From positions 1 through 40,079 of the IMG/VR virus record IMGVR_UViG_3300042982_000063: a stretch of 40,079 nucleotides of DNA. The stretch is one strand, 5' to 3'. Each line of letters starts with the position of its first letter. Within the stretch, counting starts at the first letter, position 1. Below, one piece after another: positions 27,957 through 37,384 of this stretch. The DNA comes from a virus. Below the pieces are notes generated by a model. The model saw nothing but the letters and a program-made list of their open reading frames with translations, had not been told where the DNA came from and made no database searches. The position numbers and the translations under genes are program-made.

Positions 27957-29108
27957 TTAAGCCACGATTGCCCAATTGATTGTCGAAGTGTCTGTTGCGT
28001 CTTCTGACGTAATGTCAAAGTCAACACCTGGATCAATTGTAACCAGCATTGGCATCGGATCGGTGACCGTACCCAACGCAGTAATAGTCAACACAATCAC
28101 CGAATCAGCAGCAACGGCAGCAGTAGCAACCGTAGCAGCGCCTCCAACAAGTGTAACCTGACCTTTGCGAGTGCCAGCCGTGTAAACAGTACCACCGTTA
28201 GCTGGGAATGTCATTACATCAGCAGCCGACAAAGTCGTTCCAGAGTTTTGAATCTCACCAGCAGTTCCAGTGTACTTAGCTAAAGCTAAATCAGTAGAAG
28301 ATGCAGGGCCTTGGGCGATAGTCTTTCTAGTTGGGACGCTATTAGTATATGTTAGGTGTGTACCGTCATACTCAACAGCTCCTGCCTCTGGAGAGGTTAG
28401 ATTAACGCCTAGTGTGAACTTTAATGGAGCTGTACCAGCGGCCGCCGTTCCTGCTTTTAAAAACGCAGTAAACTCAGACATAACGTCAGTGTCAGAAACC
28501 ACGATACCGCTATCCTGAATACCCCAAGAAGTACCATCAAACTTAGGTAGTGTATTATCTACCGAAGAGCTTAAGGTTGGAGCATGCAATAGTGTCTGTC
28601 TTGCAACTGCGTTATCGGTGTAGAATAGGCTTGTGCCATCATATTCGACCGCACCAGCTTCAGCCACCGTTAGGTTAACACCTAAAGTGAACTTCATAGG
28701 CGCTGTTCCTGCAACGGCTGTACCGGCTGGAAGAGTTGGACGCACCCCCGTAAGGATACCTGCATCGCTAAGAATGCCTACGCTGTTTTGTGCGAGCTTC
28801 CCAGTGGTTCCATTGAATCTCACTATAGCTTTGTCTGTTGAGCTCGCAGGGCCATCCATGTTTCCGCTAGCTGCGTCGGTAATACCGAGCCAGTTAGCAG
28901 TATTTCCACCTGAAATCGAAGCTAAAATCCAGACACCGCCGGTAGCTTCATTAGGCCAAATTGTTCCGATATTGTAATAACCACCTACTTTCGGGTCGAA
29001 TAGGTCGGAAGTTGTTGGATCCCTCTGAAATGGCGCTCCTGATGCCATAGGCACAACAGAGTATTTCAGTTTAGGAAATCCTAACTTATAGGTTGTTGGA
29101 CTTGTCAT
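27957..29108 (-). CDS. Tail fibre/appendage protein with internal repeats (383 aa)
   Basis: Start ATG 29108 behind AAGGAGAATTTATAA. Residues about 120-165 and 220-265 each contain AGTA.AGTAP-KFTLGVNLT--EAGAVEYDGT, and looser copies of the ASSTD-A--K--GT-G--QNSG block surround them: a modular beta-repeat shaft. The C-terminal 65 residues (GQVTLVGGAATVATAAV...VLTITALGTV...FDITSEDATDTSTINWAI) resemble a small receptor-binding tip domain common in phage fibres. Late-operon position fits a host-binding protein. Confidence 0.8.
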   Translation of the reverse strand: MTSPTTYKLGFPKLKYSVVPMASGAPFQRDPTTSDLFDPKVGGYYNIGTIWPNEATGGVWILASISGGNTANWLGITDAASGNMDGPASSTDKAIVRFNGTTGKLAQNSVGILSDAGILTGVRPTLPAGTAVAGTAPMKFTLGVNLTVAEAGAVEYDGTSLFYTDNAVARQTLLHAPTLSSSVDNTLPKFDGTSWGIQDSGIVVSDTDVMSEFTAFLKAGTAAAGTAPLKFTLGVNLTSPEAGAVEYDGTHLTYTNSVPTRKTIAQGPASSTDLALAKYTGTAGEIQNSGTTLSAADVMTFPANGGTVYTAGTRKGQVTLVGGAATVATAAVAADSVIVLTITALGTVTDPMPMLVTIDPGVDFDITSEDATDTSTINWAIVA

Positions 29109-29132
29109 TTATAAATTCTCCTTGATCTTTTA

Positions 29133-29160
29133 TTGCCTTCGTGGCAACTTTTGTTTTTTT
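29133..29160 (+). terminator. Rightward terminator before the 29171 gene
   Basis: TTGCC, loop TTCGT, GGCAA, then CTTTTGTTTTTTT on the plus strand. It lies 11 bp before the start of the only rightward gene in this part of the late region. It may block antisense transcription or act as an attenuator. Confidence 0.6.
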
Positions 29161-29170
29161 GAGAGGTTCT

Positions 29171-29431
29171 ATGAAAAACGTTCTCTTTTTGTTTCTGTTC
29201 TGTGCTTCATACTGTCATGCAGATGAGCACTTCGATCATTACGATGATCTAATCGGTGTTGCACACCTTTCTCATATCGAAGAAATCACTCGGAAATACG
29301 AAATTTCGGAGGAAGACCGTCAACAACTTACCTTCCATATCTGTAGCTGCAAAAAGATCTTTTATGACCGCTCAATAAGAGATGCAACATCTACGCAATC
29401 CTCCACCCAGAAAATGTTGTTCCTGTATTAA
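29171..29431 (+). CDS. Secreted small protein encoded opposite the late operon (86 aa)
   Basis: ATG 29171 has GAGAGG upstream. The N-terminus MKNVLFLFLFCASYCHA is a signal peptide with likely cleavage after CHA. The mature part is acidic and His-rich (DEHFDHYDDLIGVAHLSHIEEITRKYEISEEDRQQLTFHICSC). It overlaps the 3' end of the leftward 503-aa gene by 41 bp. It is the only rightward gene between 27.5 and 40 kb, so it looks like an independently expressed cargo ('moron') gene. No family recognised. Confidence 0.6.
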   Translation: MKNVLFLFLFCASYCHADEHFDHYDDLIGVAHLSHIEEITRKYEISEEDRQQLTFHICSCKKIFYDRSIRDATSTQSSTQKMLFLY

Positions 29432-30902
29432 ATGCACCAGAACTCAACGCCGATCCAGTAATAACGTAATTACCAGCCCCGTCTGCATATGGTTGTATTT
29501 TTATGGTATCTCCTGCTGTCATTGGCATTGCCCAACTAGCAGTTAAAATTATCGATGCTCCTGTAGTTGCTGGGACTAATCCGAATTGTTGTAGTCTCAA
29601 AGATTGAACACTGCCCGTATAAGCTAATATAACTTGAGATAGACCTGCTGGAGTAGTAAGATTTGCATAATTAACGGTAGTAGAAAATCCATAATAACCA
29701 GTATCAGGAGCTGTAAATATTCCAGTTCCTGTATTATATGCAGAACCTACATTACTAATAGCAGTATCAAAAACAATAGTGTCTGATGTACTACCACCAG
29801 CAACAGTCTGGTTGGAAGTTCTGTAAGCCTGAAACTGTACAGTTGATCCTCCAGCCGCAGCTTGGAACGTTGGTGGAACGCCTGCTCCATTAGATGTCCA
29901 AACTTGTCCAGCCGTACCTGCATTAGCTGGTAAGATATCCGGCCCTATAGGCAACGCGGTTTGTGTCGCTGTAGAGACTGTAGAAGAGGACTTTGTAAAC
30001 GAAATAGGCGTATACAGAAGTACCCCTGCACCTGATATCGCATTAGCAGCTGTTGACCCAACTACCGAATTCGCAATTGTCATAGTCGAACCTGCACCGA
30101 TATCTATCGCGGTAGCGTTGTTCGAATCAATATGGCTATTTAAAATAATCAGATCGGCGTTAGGGCCACCGCTTGTACTGATTATAGTACTATCTAAAAG
30201 GATCATGGTGCTGTGTTTTATAGACACGTCACCACCTGTCCCAGTAGACAAAATAGGACAATTAAACGTTGAGCTCTCCATATCGAATGCACAGTTACTA
30301 AATACGTTCTGAGTGGTGTCATTAACACCATTAAAGAAGCCGGTGTTTCGCAGGCTAACTCCGCCTCCTGTCATATCAAAATAAGTATCTGTACCTGAAA
30401 TGTCTCCCGTGCATGAGTTGAAATTAAACACAGCACTAGTATTAGTATTAAGAAACGCCGGAGCATTCCCGCTAACATTAATGAAGCAACCTTCAAACTG
30501 GAATTTACATGCTCCTGAACCGCTTACGGACAAAATATTGTCTGTTGCATTCGTGAAATTGATTCCACTAAACGAAACATTCCCTGTTATGTTAGCCGTC
30601 ATCTTACCGTTAATCGTCACGTTTGGAGTGAGCGCATCACAGTTAAAAGCAGCTAAGTTGATGTCGGCTGTTAAGGCTTGTGTCCCAATATTATAGGTAC
30701 CGGGCTGTAAGAAAATTGTTTGATGACCACCTGCCGATACAGCCGCAGCATAAGCGCCTGCTAATGTAGTGTAGTTAGCTCCATCGTTTCCACCACCTGC
30801 GCTTACGATAAAGCGGGCAACATGAAGATCATCTCCTCCCGGGCCTCCCCCTTCACCTACATAATCAAGTTCATCCGTAAAGGTATTATAAATTACTCTC
30901 AT
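29391..30902 (-). CDS. Tail spike: beta-helix with C1q-like C-terminal domain (503 aa)
   Basis: The N-terminus MRVIYNTFTDELDYVGEGGG resembles the virion-attachment peptide of tail proteins. Residues about 28-290 form a right-handed beta-helix (YTTLAGAYAAAVSAGGHQTIFLQPGTYN, then FSNCAFDMESSTFNCPIL...SIKHSTMILLDSTI), the pectate-lyase-like fold of spikes. Residues about 355-503 are C1q/TNF-like (QAYRTSNQTVAGGSTSDTIVFDT...YNTGTGIFTAPDTGYYGFSTTV...GTTFSGWRI). Likely a receptor-binding or polysaccharide-depolymerising spike. Confidence 0.82.
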   Translation of the reverse strand: MRVIYNTFTDELDYVGEGGGPGGDDLHVARFIVSAGGGNDGANYTTLAGAYAAAVSAGGHQTIFLQPGTYNIGTQALTADINLAAFNCDALTPNVTINGKMTANITGNVSFSGINFTNATDNILSVSGSGACKFQFEGCFINVSGNAPAFLNTNTSAVFNFNSCTGDISGTDTYFDMTGGGVSLRNTGFFNGVNDTTQNVFSNCAFDMESSTFNCPILSTGTGGDVSIKHSTMILLDSTIISTSGGPNADLIILNSHIDSNNATAIDIGAGSTMTIANSVVGSTAANAISGAGVLLYTPISFTKSSSTVSTATQTALPIGPDILPANAGTAGQVWTSNGAGVPPTFQAAAGGSTVQFQAYRTSNQTVAGGSTSDTIVFDTAISNVGSAYNTGTGIFTAPDTGYYGFSTTVNYANLTTPAGLSQVILAYTGSVQSLRLQQFGLVPATTGASIILTASWAMPMTAGDTIKIQPYADGAGNYVITGSALSSGAFNTGTTFSGWRIA

Positions 30903-30910
30903 AATACCTC

Positions 30911-31198
30911 CTACGAATACGTGTAGGATGCGTGATCAGCCCACACAAATTTATAATCTCTTGAGGTAACCCCACCTGAATAAGGGAATTGAGGCCATGT
31001 AATGCTAATCAGGTTTGTTCCTGAATAAGTTAACTTTCGAATCTGCCAACTAGGAGCACTTGTCGATGTCCCCGGAATAGCAAAACCTGCATAGATTAGA
31101 TTATTACTTCCATCATATGCGCCTTGGAAAGCTCTCTCTCCATAGGTCTTCTGGATAACATTATCGTAGTTATCTCTTTGTAAATTAGGACTTGGCAT
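30911..31198 (-). CDS. Small tail-associated protein (95 aa)
   Basis: MPSPNLQRDNYDNVIQKTYGERAFQGAYDGSNNLIYAGFAIPGTSTSAPSWQIRKL...YKFVWADHASYTYS: rich in Tyr, Ser and Gly, beta-structured. It lies between the 1447-aa protein and the spike. Similar small proteins connect tail fibres in podoviruses. Function by position only. Confidence 0.7.
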   Translation of the reverse strand: MPSPNLQRDNYDNVIQKTYGERAFQGAYDGSNNLIYAGFAIPGTSTSAPSWQIRKLTYSGTNLISITWPQFPYSGGVTSRDYKFVWADHASYTYS

Positions 31199-31228
31199 TA
31201 AAACTCGTCTTTGCGTGATCCGAGTTGT

Positions 31229-34200
31229 TTAGCGCTTCTCTGTTTTACCTTCGACGCGCCTCTTAATTTTTGATTCTATTGTTTTGATCTGTCTATCTTT
31301 GTAGCCGTAGTCCTTAAGAACTACCCTTAACGCTTTCAAAGATTCTTCCCGTTTCTTAGGATCCTTAATGTTATAAGCTTCTTCCCAGTAAGGCTCAGAT
31401 GATCTTAAGCTCATACCCTTACTTACAGAAAGTCCACCACCTCCAGAAAAGGCAAACTTAAATCCAGTTCTGGTTATAGCCTGAAGGAATTGTTCTTTAG
31501 AGTCGAACAAGTCGCTAACGGCTGTTTGTAAGGAGTATGGTAGTGTCCCACCCGCAATCTCTTTTGCGTAGCTGATTGCTCTATCAATTGTATGTTTCTT
31601 GGTTCCGTCCCAAGGTCGAAATTCACCCTCTTTATAAGCTCCTCTTACAGGAAAAAGCCCCTCCTCTGATGGTGTATAATCAAGGGCGAACTTGGTCGCG
31701 TCTTGAATCAGAGGAGAGCTTTTTGAAAACAAGTTTGCTATTGTGTTTGTAAAATATCTTCCTATCTCCCGGATCTTCTTACCACCGTGCATGTAATACT
31801 GTCGGCCATTCTCATCTCTACCTACATTAATCTTATCACCTGCGACCGTTATGTAAAAATCAGGCATCTGAATATCAAATAAGTTGCGTCTTTTTGGATC
31901 ATCGTTTTCGAAGGTAGAGTGCGCTTTATCTATATCCCATGTCACGGATCCATCTGGTTTGTTGGTCATGCCGGTAGATGCGTAGCTAAGTAGTTGACCT
32001 CCAATAAACAATCCAATCATATACTCTACAAGATAACGTTGACCGAGCTTACGGCGAATAGGACTATTATCTGCAACAGCGCCAGTCACCTCACGGATTG
32101 CGGACACACCCCAGTCCGGAAAGCTGAATACTCGGTGCATGCCTTTCTGTTTATTATTCATGAAAGGAATTAGCTCCCAAACCTGACCCCCAAACTGATC
32201 GTTTGTGGCCTTAGCAGATTGCCTCTTAATATCTCTAAGTAGATCTTCATTAGGGTACACACCCTTCTTTTCGAAGTGTCTAAGCATGCGGTTAACGTAA
32301 TTTTCGTATGTGATAACCTTCATTCTAGGTTGGAATTGAGCAAATAAGAACTTGTGAATCCGGTTCAGTATATTGGCTTTTTCCCCTATCTTGCCTACGA
32401 AATTAGCTGGAAGATTGTTGCTTGCCTGCATCTTAGTAAGAAGCTTTTGATAGAAGGTGTTAGCTTGCTCTAAATCTAAATCTGTAGGACGGTTTAATTT
32501 AAGACCATGCCTTACAGCATCTTCAACGAATGGAGACTTCTGGAGTAGTTTAGAACCTTGTTTCCACCATTTAGGACTCATAATCAAGGATGTAACAAAG
32601 CCGCCACCAGAAGTAAATGATTCACCTAGAGCGTTAAAGTGAAAGAGAGAAGCGCTAACATGAAGTTTATTCAGTGTTGAGTTAACTCTATCGTATAGCC
32701 TTAAAACTGCGTTATCTGGCTTATACGCGTCTTTTGAGAATACCCCCTGTAGGGATGGTGCTAAGTCTGGATGGACGAGCGCTGGAGCCTCCGTAATTGC
32801 CCATTGCTTCTTGCCGGCTTTGTTTTTACCGGCTACATAAGATCGCATATATGGATCTTGGAAAGGAACCCAACCATCTTCTCTTGCGCGTTCATAAGCT
32901 TTTTTATTGTTTGATCTTACAACCCACTTCTGACCTGTTTCAACTTCCATATCATGCAAGTTGCTGATCAACTCATTATTAGAAAGCACCCTTACAAGCA
33001 TTCCGTCTTGCGCTGCAAGGTTTTGTACGATATCCCGGTATTTAGGTACCAAACCAGCTTCTCGAAGCGCCTGATCGAATGTAAGATATGTTCTCGTGTT
33101 TTTGAATGGATTGTCTGTTCCGAACCTTTTTTGCATTGAATCGAATATTGAGCTCACCTTCTGAGGGGAAATCTTGCCTGCATAGAAGTGACGGATATAG
33201 ATATCTTCTACAGCCTGACGAGGTGTCACACCTTTACCGCTCATGAAAGGCGATTCGTTAATTAATCGAAGAGATTCTTTCATGTGTTGATCGACTATTA
33301 TGTCGACAACTTCCTTAGCTTCAGGTGACATCCTCTTACTTAAAGATTCGAAGGTATCGTTTTTAACAAACGGATTCCCGGTTCTCTCTCGGTAAAAGAT
33401 CATGTCTTCTCGATCCTGACGGGAAATCCTCTTATTTTTTCCTATAGCGTCTTGCCATCTGGTGAAGAATCTCTCTTTAAGCCCCATCTTAGTGGACATA
33501 TAATCTTCAATAGCCCTCCAACCCCTTTTGTAAATAGACGATTCAGGGTTTGCGCGAAGAACATCTTGACCACCTTTTTTGAATACCCACTTAGTTAAGT
33601 TTCTTGTCCCAGATTTTAAACCTTTAATAGTGTTAGTGACCACCTGAAAACCGGGCATGTAAACACCTTGAGATAAGGTCTCTACTGGCTTTTCTGCGAT
33701 AGCATCAATTACATTAACGTTATTTATGTTTTGCGGATTCTCTGCTACTAATGTAGGTTGTTTTGTATTTACTTCGGTTGAATTCTGTGGCACTGAATAT
33801 TTGTGAGCAGCCTTAGATTCTGCGAGTCGTTTCTTTTGAATACTAAGATTCTTTTGAAGCACTTTAACGGTTGCAGTCTTGCCTTTAGCCTCTGCCTTAG
33901 TGATCCTCTCTTGAATAGCATCAATATTTTTTTGTATAGACTTAGTCTGTTTGTTTTCGACTTCGGTCTCAAACTCCTTAACTTCTTGCTTCTCTACCTC
34001 TTGCTGATCCTTGGTAGCTTGTTTCTCTTCCTTAGGCTTTTGACGCTCAACTCTCTTCTTTTGAAGGTCGCGCTTCTTTTTAGCTTCCTTAATTGCCGCT
34101 TTATCTTCTCCACGTTTTGCCTCTTTAAGTTCTATCTGCGCTCTAGTCAACTTCTCAGTTTCGGACATCTTAGGGGTAGGGACATTCTCTCCCCCCCCTT

Positions 34201-35572
34201 CCCTAATATCAAATTTCCTAGCGGGTTTGTTTTTTTCCGAGATCTTGTTAAGGAATTTTCTGTTGCGATCTTTTATAGTTTTACCTGAAATTCCCGGAAA
34301 AAGTAGGTCGTACTCCTCTAAGAAGTTAGTCAACTGATCAGGAGTTCTTACCTGTTCCTTTTCGAAGGCGCGTTCGGCTAGCTTTTTCTTGTTGCCTTCA
34401 GGGAGTTGTACGATTTCCTCGTACGTCTTCTCCTTAGCAGCGCTAGCTTCTTCATTGGTCAACTCTTTCCTTTCTGGAAACTGTTCCTTCACATCCTTCG
34501 AGGCCGGTTCAGGATTTTCCTTAAGGGACTTAGCGATCTCTTGAATTCTCTCATTAGGCATGCTTTGTAGGTATTCTTCAGGAGTTAGACCACTAGCAGC
34601 CCCTTCTTTATTCAATTTCTCTCTTAATGCAGAGGGTAATCTTAAAACATTAAAACCTAATACGATTGCGAGTGCGTGCGCGAAGTCTTTAGCTTCTGGG
34701 AAGCGACCTTGTACAGCTGCTGGTAAACCTGAAGCTATAGCTGCTTCCCCTGTTACAACGGCGGCTTTCTGAGCAATCTTAGAACTAAAAAGTTTCCCTA
34801 TACCCGGAATGTTTTTAAGTAATGGAGCGGCCTTATTAACCATCCCTAAAATACTACCCATTAAACCTGAGTTTAAAGTCCTGCTCCCTACACGTTCGGA
34901 TCTTTCAAGAAACTCTCCAAATGTTATGTCATTGCCCTTCTCGGTAAATTCTTTATATTCCTGTAAAGCCGACTTAATGAATTCAGGAAAGGCTAAAGCT
35001 CCAAACCCTCCACCTATTAAACCACCCGCTCCTGCTCCATAAGGCCCACCGTATGAGCCTATCGCAGCCCCTACTGAAGCTCCTAGTGTTGAGCCTGCTA
35101 GTAAATAAGGCGCGTCACCAGTGATTGTGCCAGCCTCTTGAACTAACGCTTCCCAAAAGCCGGGATCCTCACCCATTTCCTGTTGAGTCTTTTGATTTAT
35201 ATTAGCAAGCTCTCCACTAGCAGATTGAGTAAGACCTTTCTTAAAAAAGTCTATATATGATTTTTTAGAATCTATTGCTTGAGGTGGCTGATTTTGTGTT
35301 GCTGTATTTGAGTTGTCCGGAATTTCCGGAGAAGTCGTTTGTATAGGCGCATTGAGTGACAGATTTTCTTGTGGCGCTGGTTGAGTGTTTACTGGAGTGT
35401 TTAGTCTCTTCTCTATCGACTCCATGATAGTTTTAGAATCATATCCAGCCTCTCTCGCTTTCTTGATTCTTGAGCCAAACTCGGGATCTCGTCTTTCGAT
35501 AGAGTCGACTATTTTATCATCATCATATCCAGCTTCACGCGCTTTATTAATTCTCTCAAGTGATAAAGTCAT
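31229..35572 (-). CDS. Very large internal virion/injected protein (1447 aa)
   Basis: The N-terminus has two copies of an AREAGYDDDKIVDSIERR unit (residues about 11-55). A Gly/Ala-rich hydrophobic stretch (about 165-205, LGASVGAAIGSYGGPYGAGAGGLIGGGFGAL) could insert into a membrane. A highly charged coiled-coil region (about 380-600, Lys/Glu-rich) follows, then a globular helical part to the end. Such giant proteins just before tail genes are ejected with DNA in podoviruses. No transglycosylase or protease motif was clear. It carries one copy of the 12-mer DNA motif (35296). Confidence 0.8.
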   Translation of the reverse strand: MTLSLERINKAREAGYDDDKIVDSIERRDPEFGSRIKKAREAGYDSKTIMESIEKRLNTPVNTQPAPQENLSLNAPIQTTSPEIPDNSNTATQNQPPQAIDSKKSYIDFFKKGLTQSASGELANINQKTQQEMGEDPGFWEALVQEAGTITGDAPYLLAGSTLGASVGAAIGSYGGPYGAGAGGLIGGGFGALAFPEFIKSALQEYKEFTEKGNDITFGEFLERSERVGSRTLNSGLMGSILGMVNKAAPLLKNIPGIGKLFSSKIAQKAAVVTGEAAIASGLPAAVQGRFPEAKDFAHALAIVLGFNVLRLPSALREKLNKEGAASGLTPEEYLQSMPNERIQEIAKSLKENPEPASKDVKEQFPERKELTNEEASAAKEKTYEEIVQLPEGNKKKLAERAFEKEQVRTPDQLTNFLEEYDLLFPGISGKTIKDRNRKFLNKISEKNKPARKFDIREGGGENVPTPKMSETEKLTRAQIELKEAKRGEDKAAIKEAKKKRDLQKKRVERQKPKEEKQATKDQQEVEKQEVKEFETEVENKQTKSIQKNIDAIQERITKAEAKGKTATVKVLQKNLSIQKKRLAESKAAHKYSVPQNSTEVNTKQPTLVAENPQNINNVNVIDAIAEKPVETLSQGVYMPGFQVVTNTIKGLKSGTRNLTKWVFKKGGQDVLRANPESSIYKRGWRAIEDYMSTKMGLKERFFTRWQDAIGKNKRISRQDREDMIFYRERTGNPFVKNDTFESLSKRMSPEAKEVVDIIVDQHMKESLRLINESPFMSGKGVTPRQAVEDIYIRHFYAGKISPQKVSSIFDSMQKRFGTDNPFKNTRTYLTFDQALREAGLVPKYRDIVQNLAAQDGMLVRVLSNNELISNLHDMEVETGQKWVVRSNNKKAYERAREDGWVPFQDPYMRSYVAGKNKAGKKQWAITEAPALVHPDLAPSLQGVFSKDAYKPDNAVLRLYDRVNSTLNKLHVSASLFHFNALGESFTSGGGFVTSLIMSPKWWKQGSKLLQKSPFVEDAVRHGLKLNRPTDLDLEQANTFYQKLLTKMQASNNLPANFVGKIGEKANILNRIHKFLFAQFQPRMKVITYENYVNRMLRHFEKKGVYPNEDLLRDIKRQSAKATNDQFGGQVWELIPFMNNKQKGMHRVFSFPDWGVSAIREVTGAVADNSPIRRKLGQRYLVEYMIGLFIGGQLLSYASTGMTNKPDGSVTWDIDKAHSTFENDDPKRRNLFDIQMPDFYITVAGDKINVGRDENGRQYYMHGGKKIREIGRYFTNTIANLFSKSSPLIQDATKFALDYTPSEEGLFPVRGAYKEGEFRPWDGTKKHTIDRAISYAKEIAGGTLPYSLQTAVSDLFDSKEQFLQAITRTGFKFAFSGGGGLSVSKGMSLRSSEPYWEEAYNIKDPKKREESLKALRVVLKDYGYKDRQIKTIESKIKRRVEGKTEKR

Positions 35573-36442
35573 CTATTCTCCAAAGAGTATGTCGTCTACA
35601 CCCGCTTCTTCTGATGCTACGCCTTGTTCTTTCCTAGGTATTTCCGCAGACTGTTGAGCGCTTGAATCTTTTCTAGGTGCTCCCCTTAGAGCTTTACCGG
35701 CTCCCTTAAAGACAGCCTTTAACATTTCCGTAATCTCTTCAGGTTTCCATCCAGCTCGCTCGGCTATAGCCCTTAATTCCTTCTGATTGTCTATACCATC
35801 TTCGTCATGTAAAGCCTTCAATTCTAGGTAGGCCTTCTCTTGATTCTCCGCTATCTCTTTAGGATTATCGCTAAACCAAGCAGATGGACGTGGCGTTATT
35901 TTTACATTGTCAATCTTCTCTCTACGTGCTTGGATGTAATCATATGCCCTATTGAATGCGTCGTTCACACTCATAGGGTTTTCTTTATCCGAAACTAGTT
36001 GCTCAACAAAAGCATTTAGGTCAGCCTTATCATGAGCAGGTAACTTCTCATCCGAGTTCTTCAAGAGACTTGTGGTATACTTATCGACATACTCAGGTAG
36101 TTTCTTATCTTGAGTGTTAGCGGCTTGTTTTAACCTTTGTCGTTCTAAAGCTAATCGGGTTTGTTGATTCTTACCCTTAGTCGCAATAGACGCGTACTCC
36201 TTAATCTCATTAAGCTTATTGCGTTTGTATTCCTGATCTAAACCCTCATGCTCTAATACGTCTCGAAATATGTCTTCAGGTTTAGCTTCTGGGCCGTACT
36301 TCTCTTTAATCTTTTGAAAGATGTTTTCGTTCCTGCGCTGGCCTGCTTTCTCGTTAATCTCACCTAGAAAGTTCCTAGCGAAAGAGCCCATAGCGTTTGC
36401 GTATGGATCTTCACCAAAGTTGACTACTTGTGCGCTGGGCAT
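35573..36442 (-). CDS. Putative internal virion protein (289 aa)
   Basis: Coupled to the upstream 218-aa gene by a TAATG overlap. Strongly helical and charged (NFLGEINEKAGQRRNENIFQKIKEKYGPEAKPEDIFRDVLEHEGLDQEYKRNKLNEIKEYASIA), with AELK/EELK heptads. The C-terminus is acidic (EEAGVDDILFGE). It sits with the 218-aa and 1447-aa proteins as a trio that resembles podovirus ejection proteins. Confidence 0.72.
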   Translation of the reverse strand: MPSAQVVNFGEDPYANAMGSFARNFLGEINEKAGQRRNENIFQKIKEKYGPEAKPEDIFRDVLEHEGLDQEYKRNKLNEIKEYASIATKGKNQQTRLALERQRLKQAANTQDKKLPEYVDKYTTSLLKNSDEKLPAHDKADLNAFVEQLVSDKENPMSVNDAFNRAYDYIQARREKIDNVKITPRPSAWFSDNPKEIAENQEKAYLELKALHDEDGIDNQKELRAIAERAGWKPEEITEMLKAVFKGAGKALRGAPRKDSSAQQSAEIPRKEQGVASEEAGVDDILFGE

Positions 36443-37098
36443 TATGGCCCCCCTGCCGCAGGTGCGGCTTGTGGAGTAGCAAACTTGTTATTGAAGTAAG
36501 CGCCAGCGGCCTTGCCTCCAATGTCCATTAATGATCCAAATACTTGATCGCCAGCGGATTGTTGCGGTTGCTGGTATGCGAAAGTTTGCATGTTTAGAAG
36601 ATTATTTATACCATTAATGCGACGATTAACAGAGTCTTGTTGACCCTGATATAGCATGTTTGCTAACTGGGCATCCAAGTTCTTTTGTACGTCACTACCT
36701 GCCTTAGACAAAGCGCCCCCCAAGTAGGAAGAATTCTGAAGGTTACCTCCACGGAACTGGCCAGTAATACCTGGAATCATTTCCTCTTGGAACTGCCGAT
36801 AAGCAGGTTGGGCGTACATCTGGTTAAAGTTTTGTCGTGCTGCATTGGGATCAAAGTTGAACATGTCCGCATATTGACCCTTTCCTTGAAGTCCTTGAGC
36901 ATATTGATTGTAGATACCCTGTTGTGTTTTATCTAATGTAGAGATACGTTTAGGCTTCTTCTTTTTACTGCGACCGAATAAACCTAGCAGTCCACCTGCC
37001 ACAGCGCCAACACCTGTTCCAATAGGCCCAAAGGCGCTACCAATTGCCGCTCCGGATGCTGCTCCACCTGCTCCACCTGCAAAATCTAATTTTCCCAT
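36442..37098 (-). CDS. Glycine-zipper internal virion protein (218 aa)
   Basis: The N-terminal 45 residues (GKLDFAGGAGGAASGAAIGSAFGPIGTGVGAVAGGLLGLFGRSKKKKPKR) are a Gly/Ala zipper followed by a basic patch, typical of proteins that cross a membrane during DNA ejection. The rest is Gln/Asn/Tyr-rich (QFRGGNLQNSSYLGGALSKAG) and helical. Starts at ATG 37098, just after the 91-aa gene. Likely an ejection protein; this is inferred. Confidence 0.78.
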   Translation of the reverse strand: MGKLDFAGGAGGAASGAAIGSAFGPIGTGVGAVAGGLLGLFGRSKKKKPKRISTLDKTQQGIYNQYAQGLQGKGQYADMFNFDPNAARQNFNQMYAQPAYRQFQEEMIPGITGQFRGGNLQNSSYLGGALSKAGSDVQKNLDAQLANMLYQGQQDSVNRRINGINNLLNMQTFAYQQPQQSAGDQVFGSLMDIGGKAAGAYFNNKFATPQAAPAAGGP

Positions 37099-37108
37099 AT
37101 TTCATCCT

Positions 37109-37384
37109 TTAAGTTATTTGCTTCCATGTTACTGCTGTATTCGTCGTCCTAGAGGTCATGATCCATGCGGTGTCTGTATCTTCGTTGATCCAGAAGTCTC
37201 CCTCTTCAAAGAGAGTGTTTGTCTGACTATCCGCAGACGGGTTGACATTAGTGCGATACTTGCTCGTCTTTGTATTTAGGACGCGCGCAGTCGAACTGAA
37301 AGAGTCGTTAAGTTGATTATACAATGTGGGGTTAATATTCTTAATTTCAGTACCCCAGTTGAATCTCGGTGGTTGGTTAGGCAT
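37109..37384 (-). CDS. Hypothetical tail-region protein (91 aa)
   Basis: Begins MPNQPPRFNWGTEIKNINPTLYNQLNDSF and carries ADSQTNTLFEEGDFWINEDTDTAWIMTSR, ending in a beta pattern. Start overlaps the 887-aa gene stop (TAATG). The composition is that of a small structural protein; no family recognised. Confidence 0.7.
   Translation of the reverse strand: MPNQPPRFNWGTEIKNINPTLYNQLNDSFSSTARVLNTKTSKYRTNVNPSADSQTNTLFEEGDFWINEDTDTAWIMTSRTTNTAVTWKQIT

Noticed and set aside
33803-34288. Rightward 161-aa Leu/Phe-rich ORF
   Set aside because: Antisense shadow of the Lys/Glu-rich coiled coil of the 1447-aa protein; the hydrophobic look comes from reading Lys/Glu codons in reverse.
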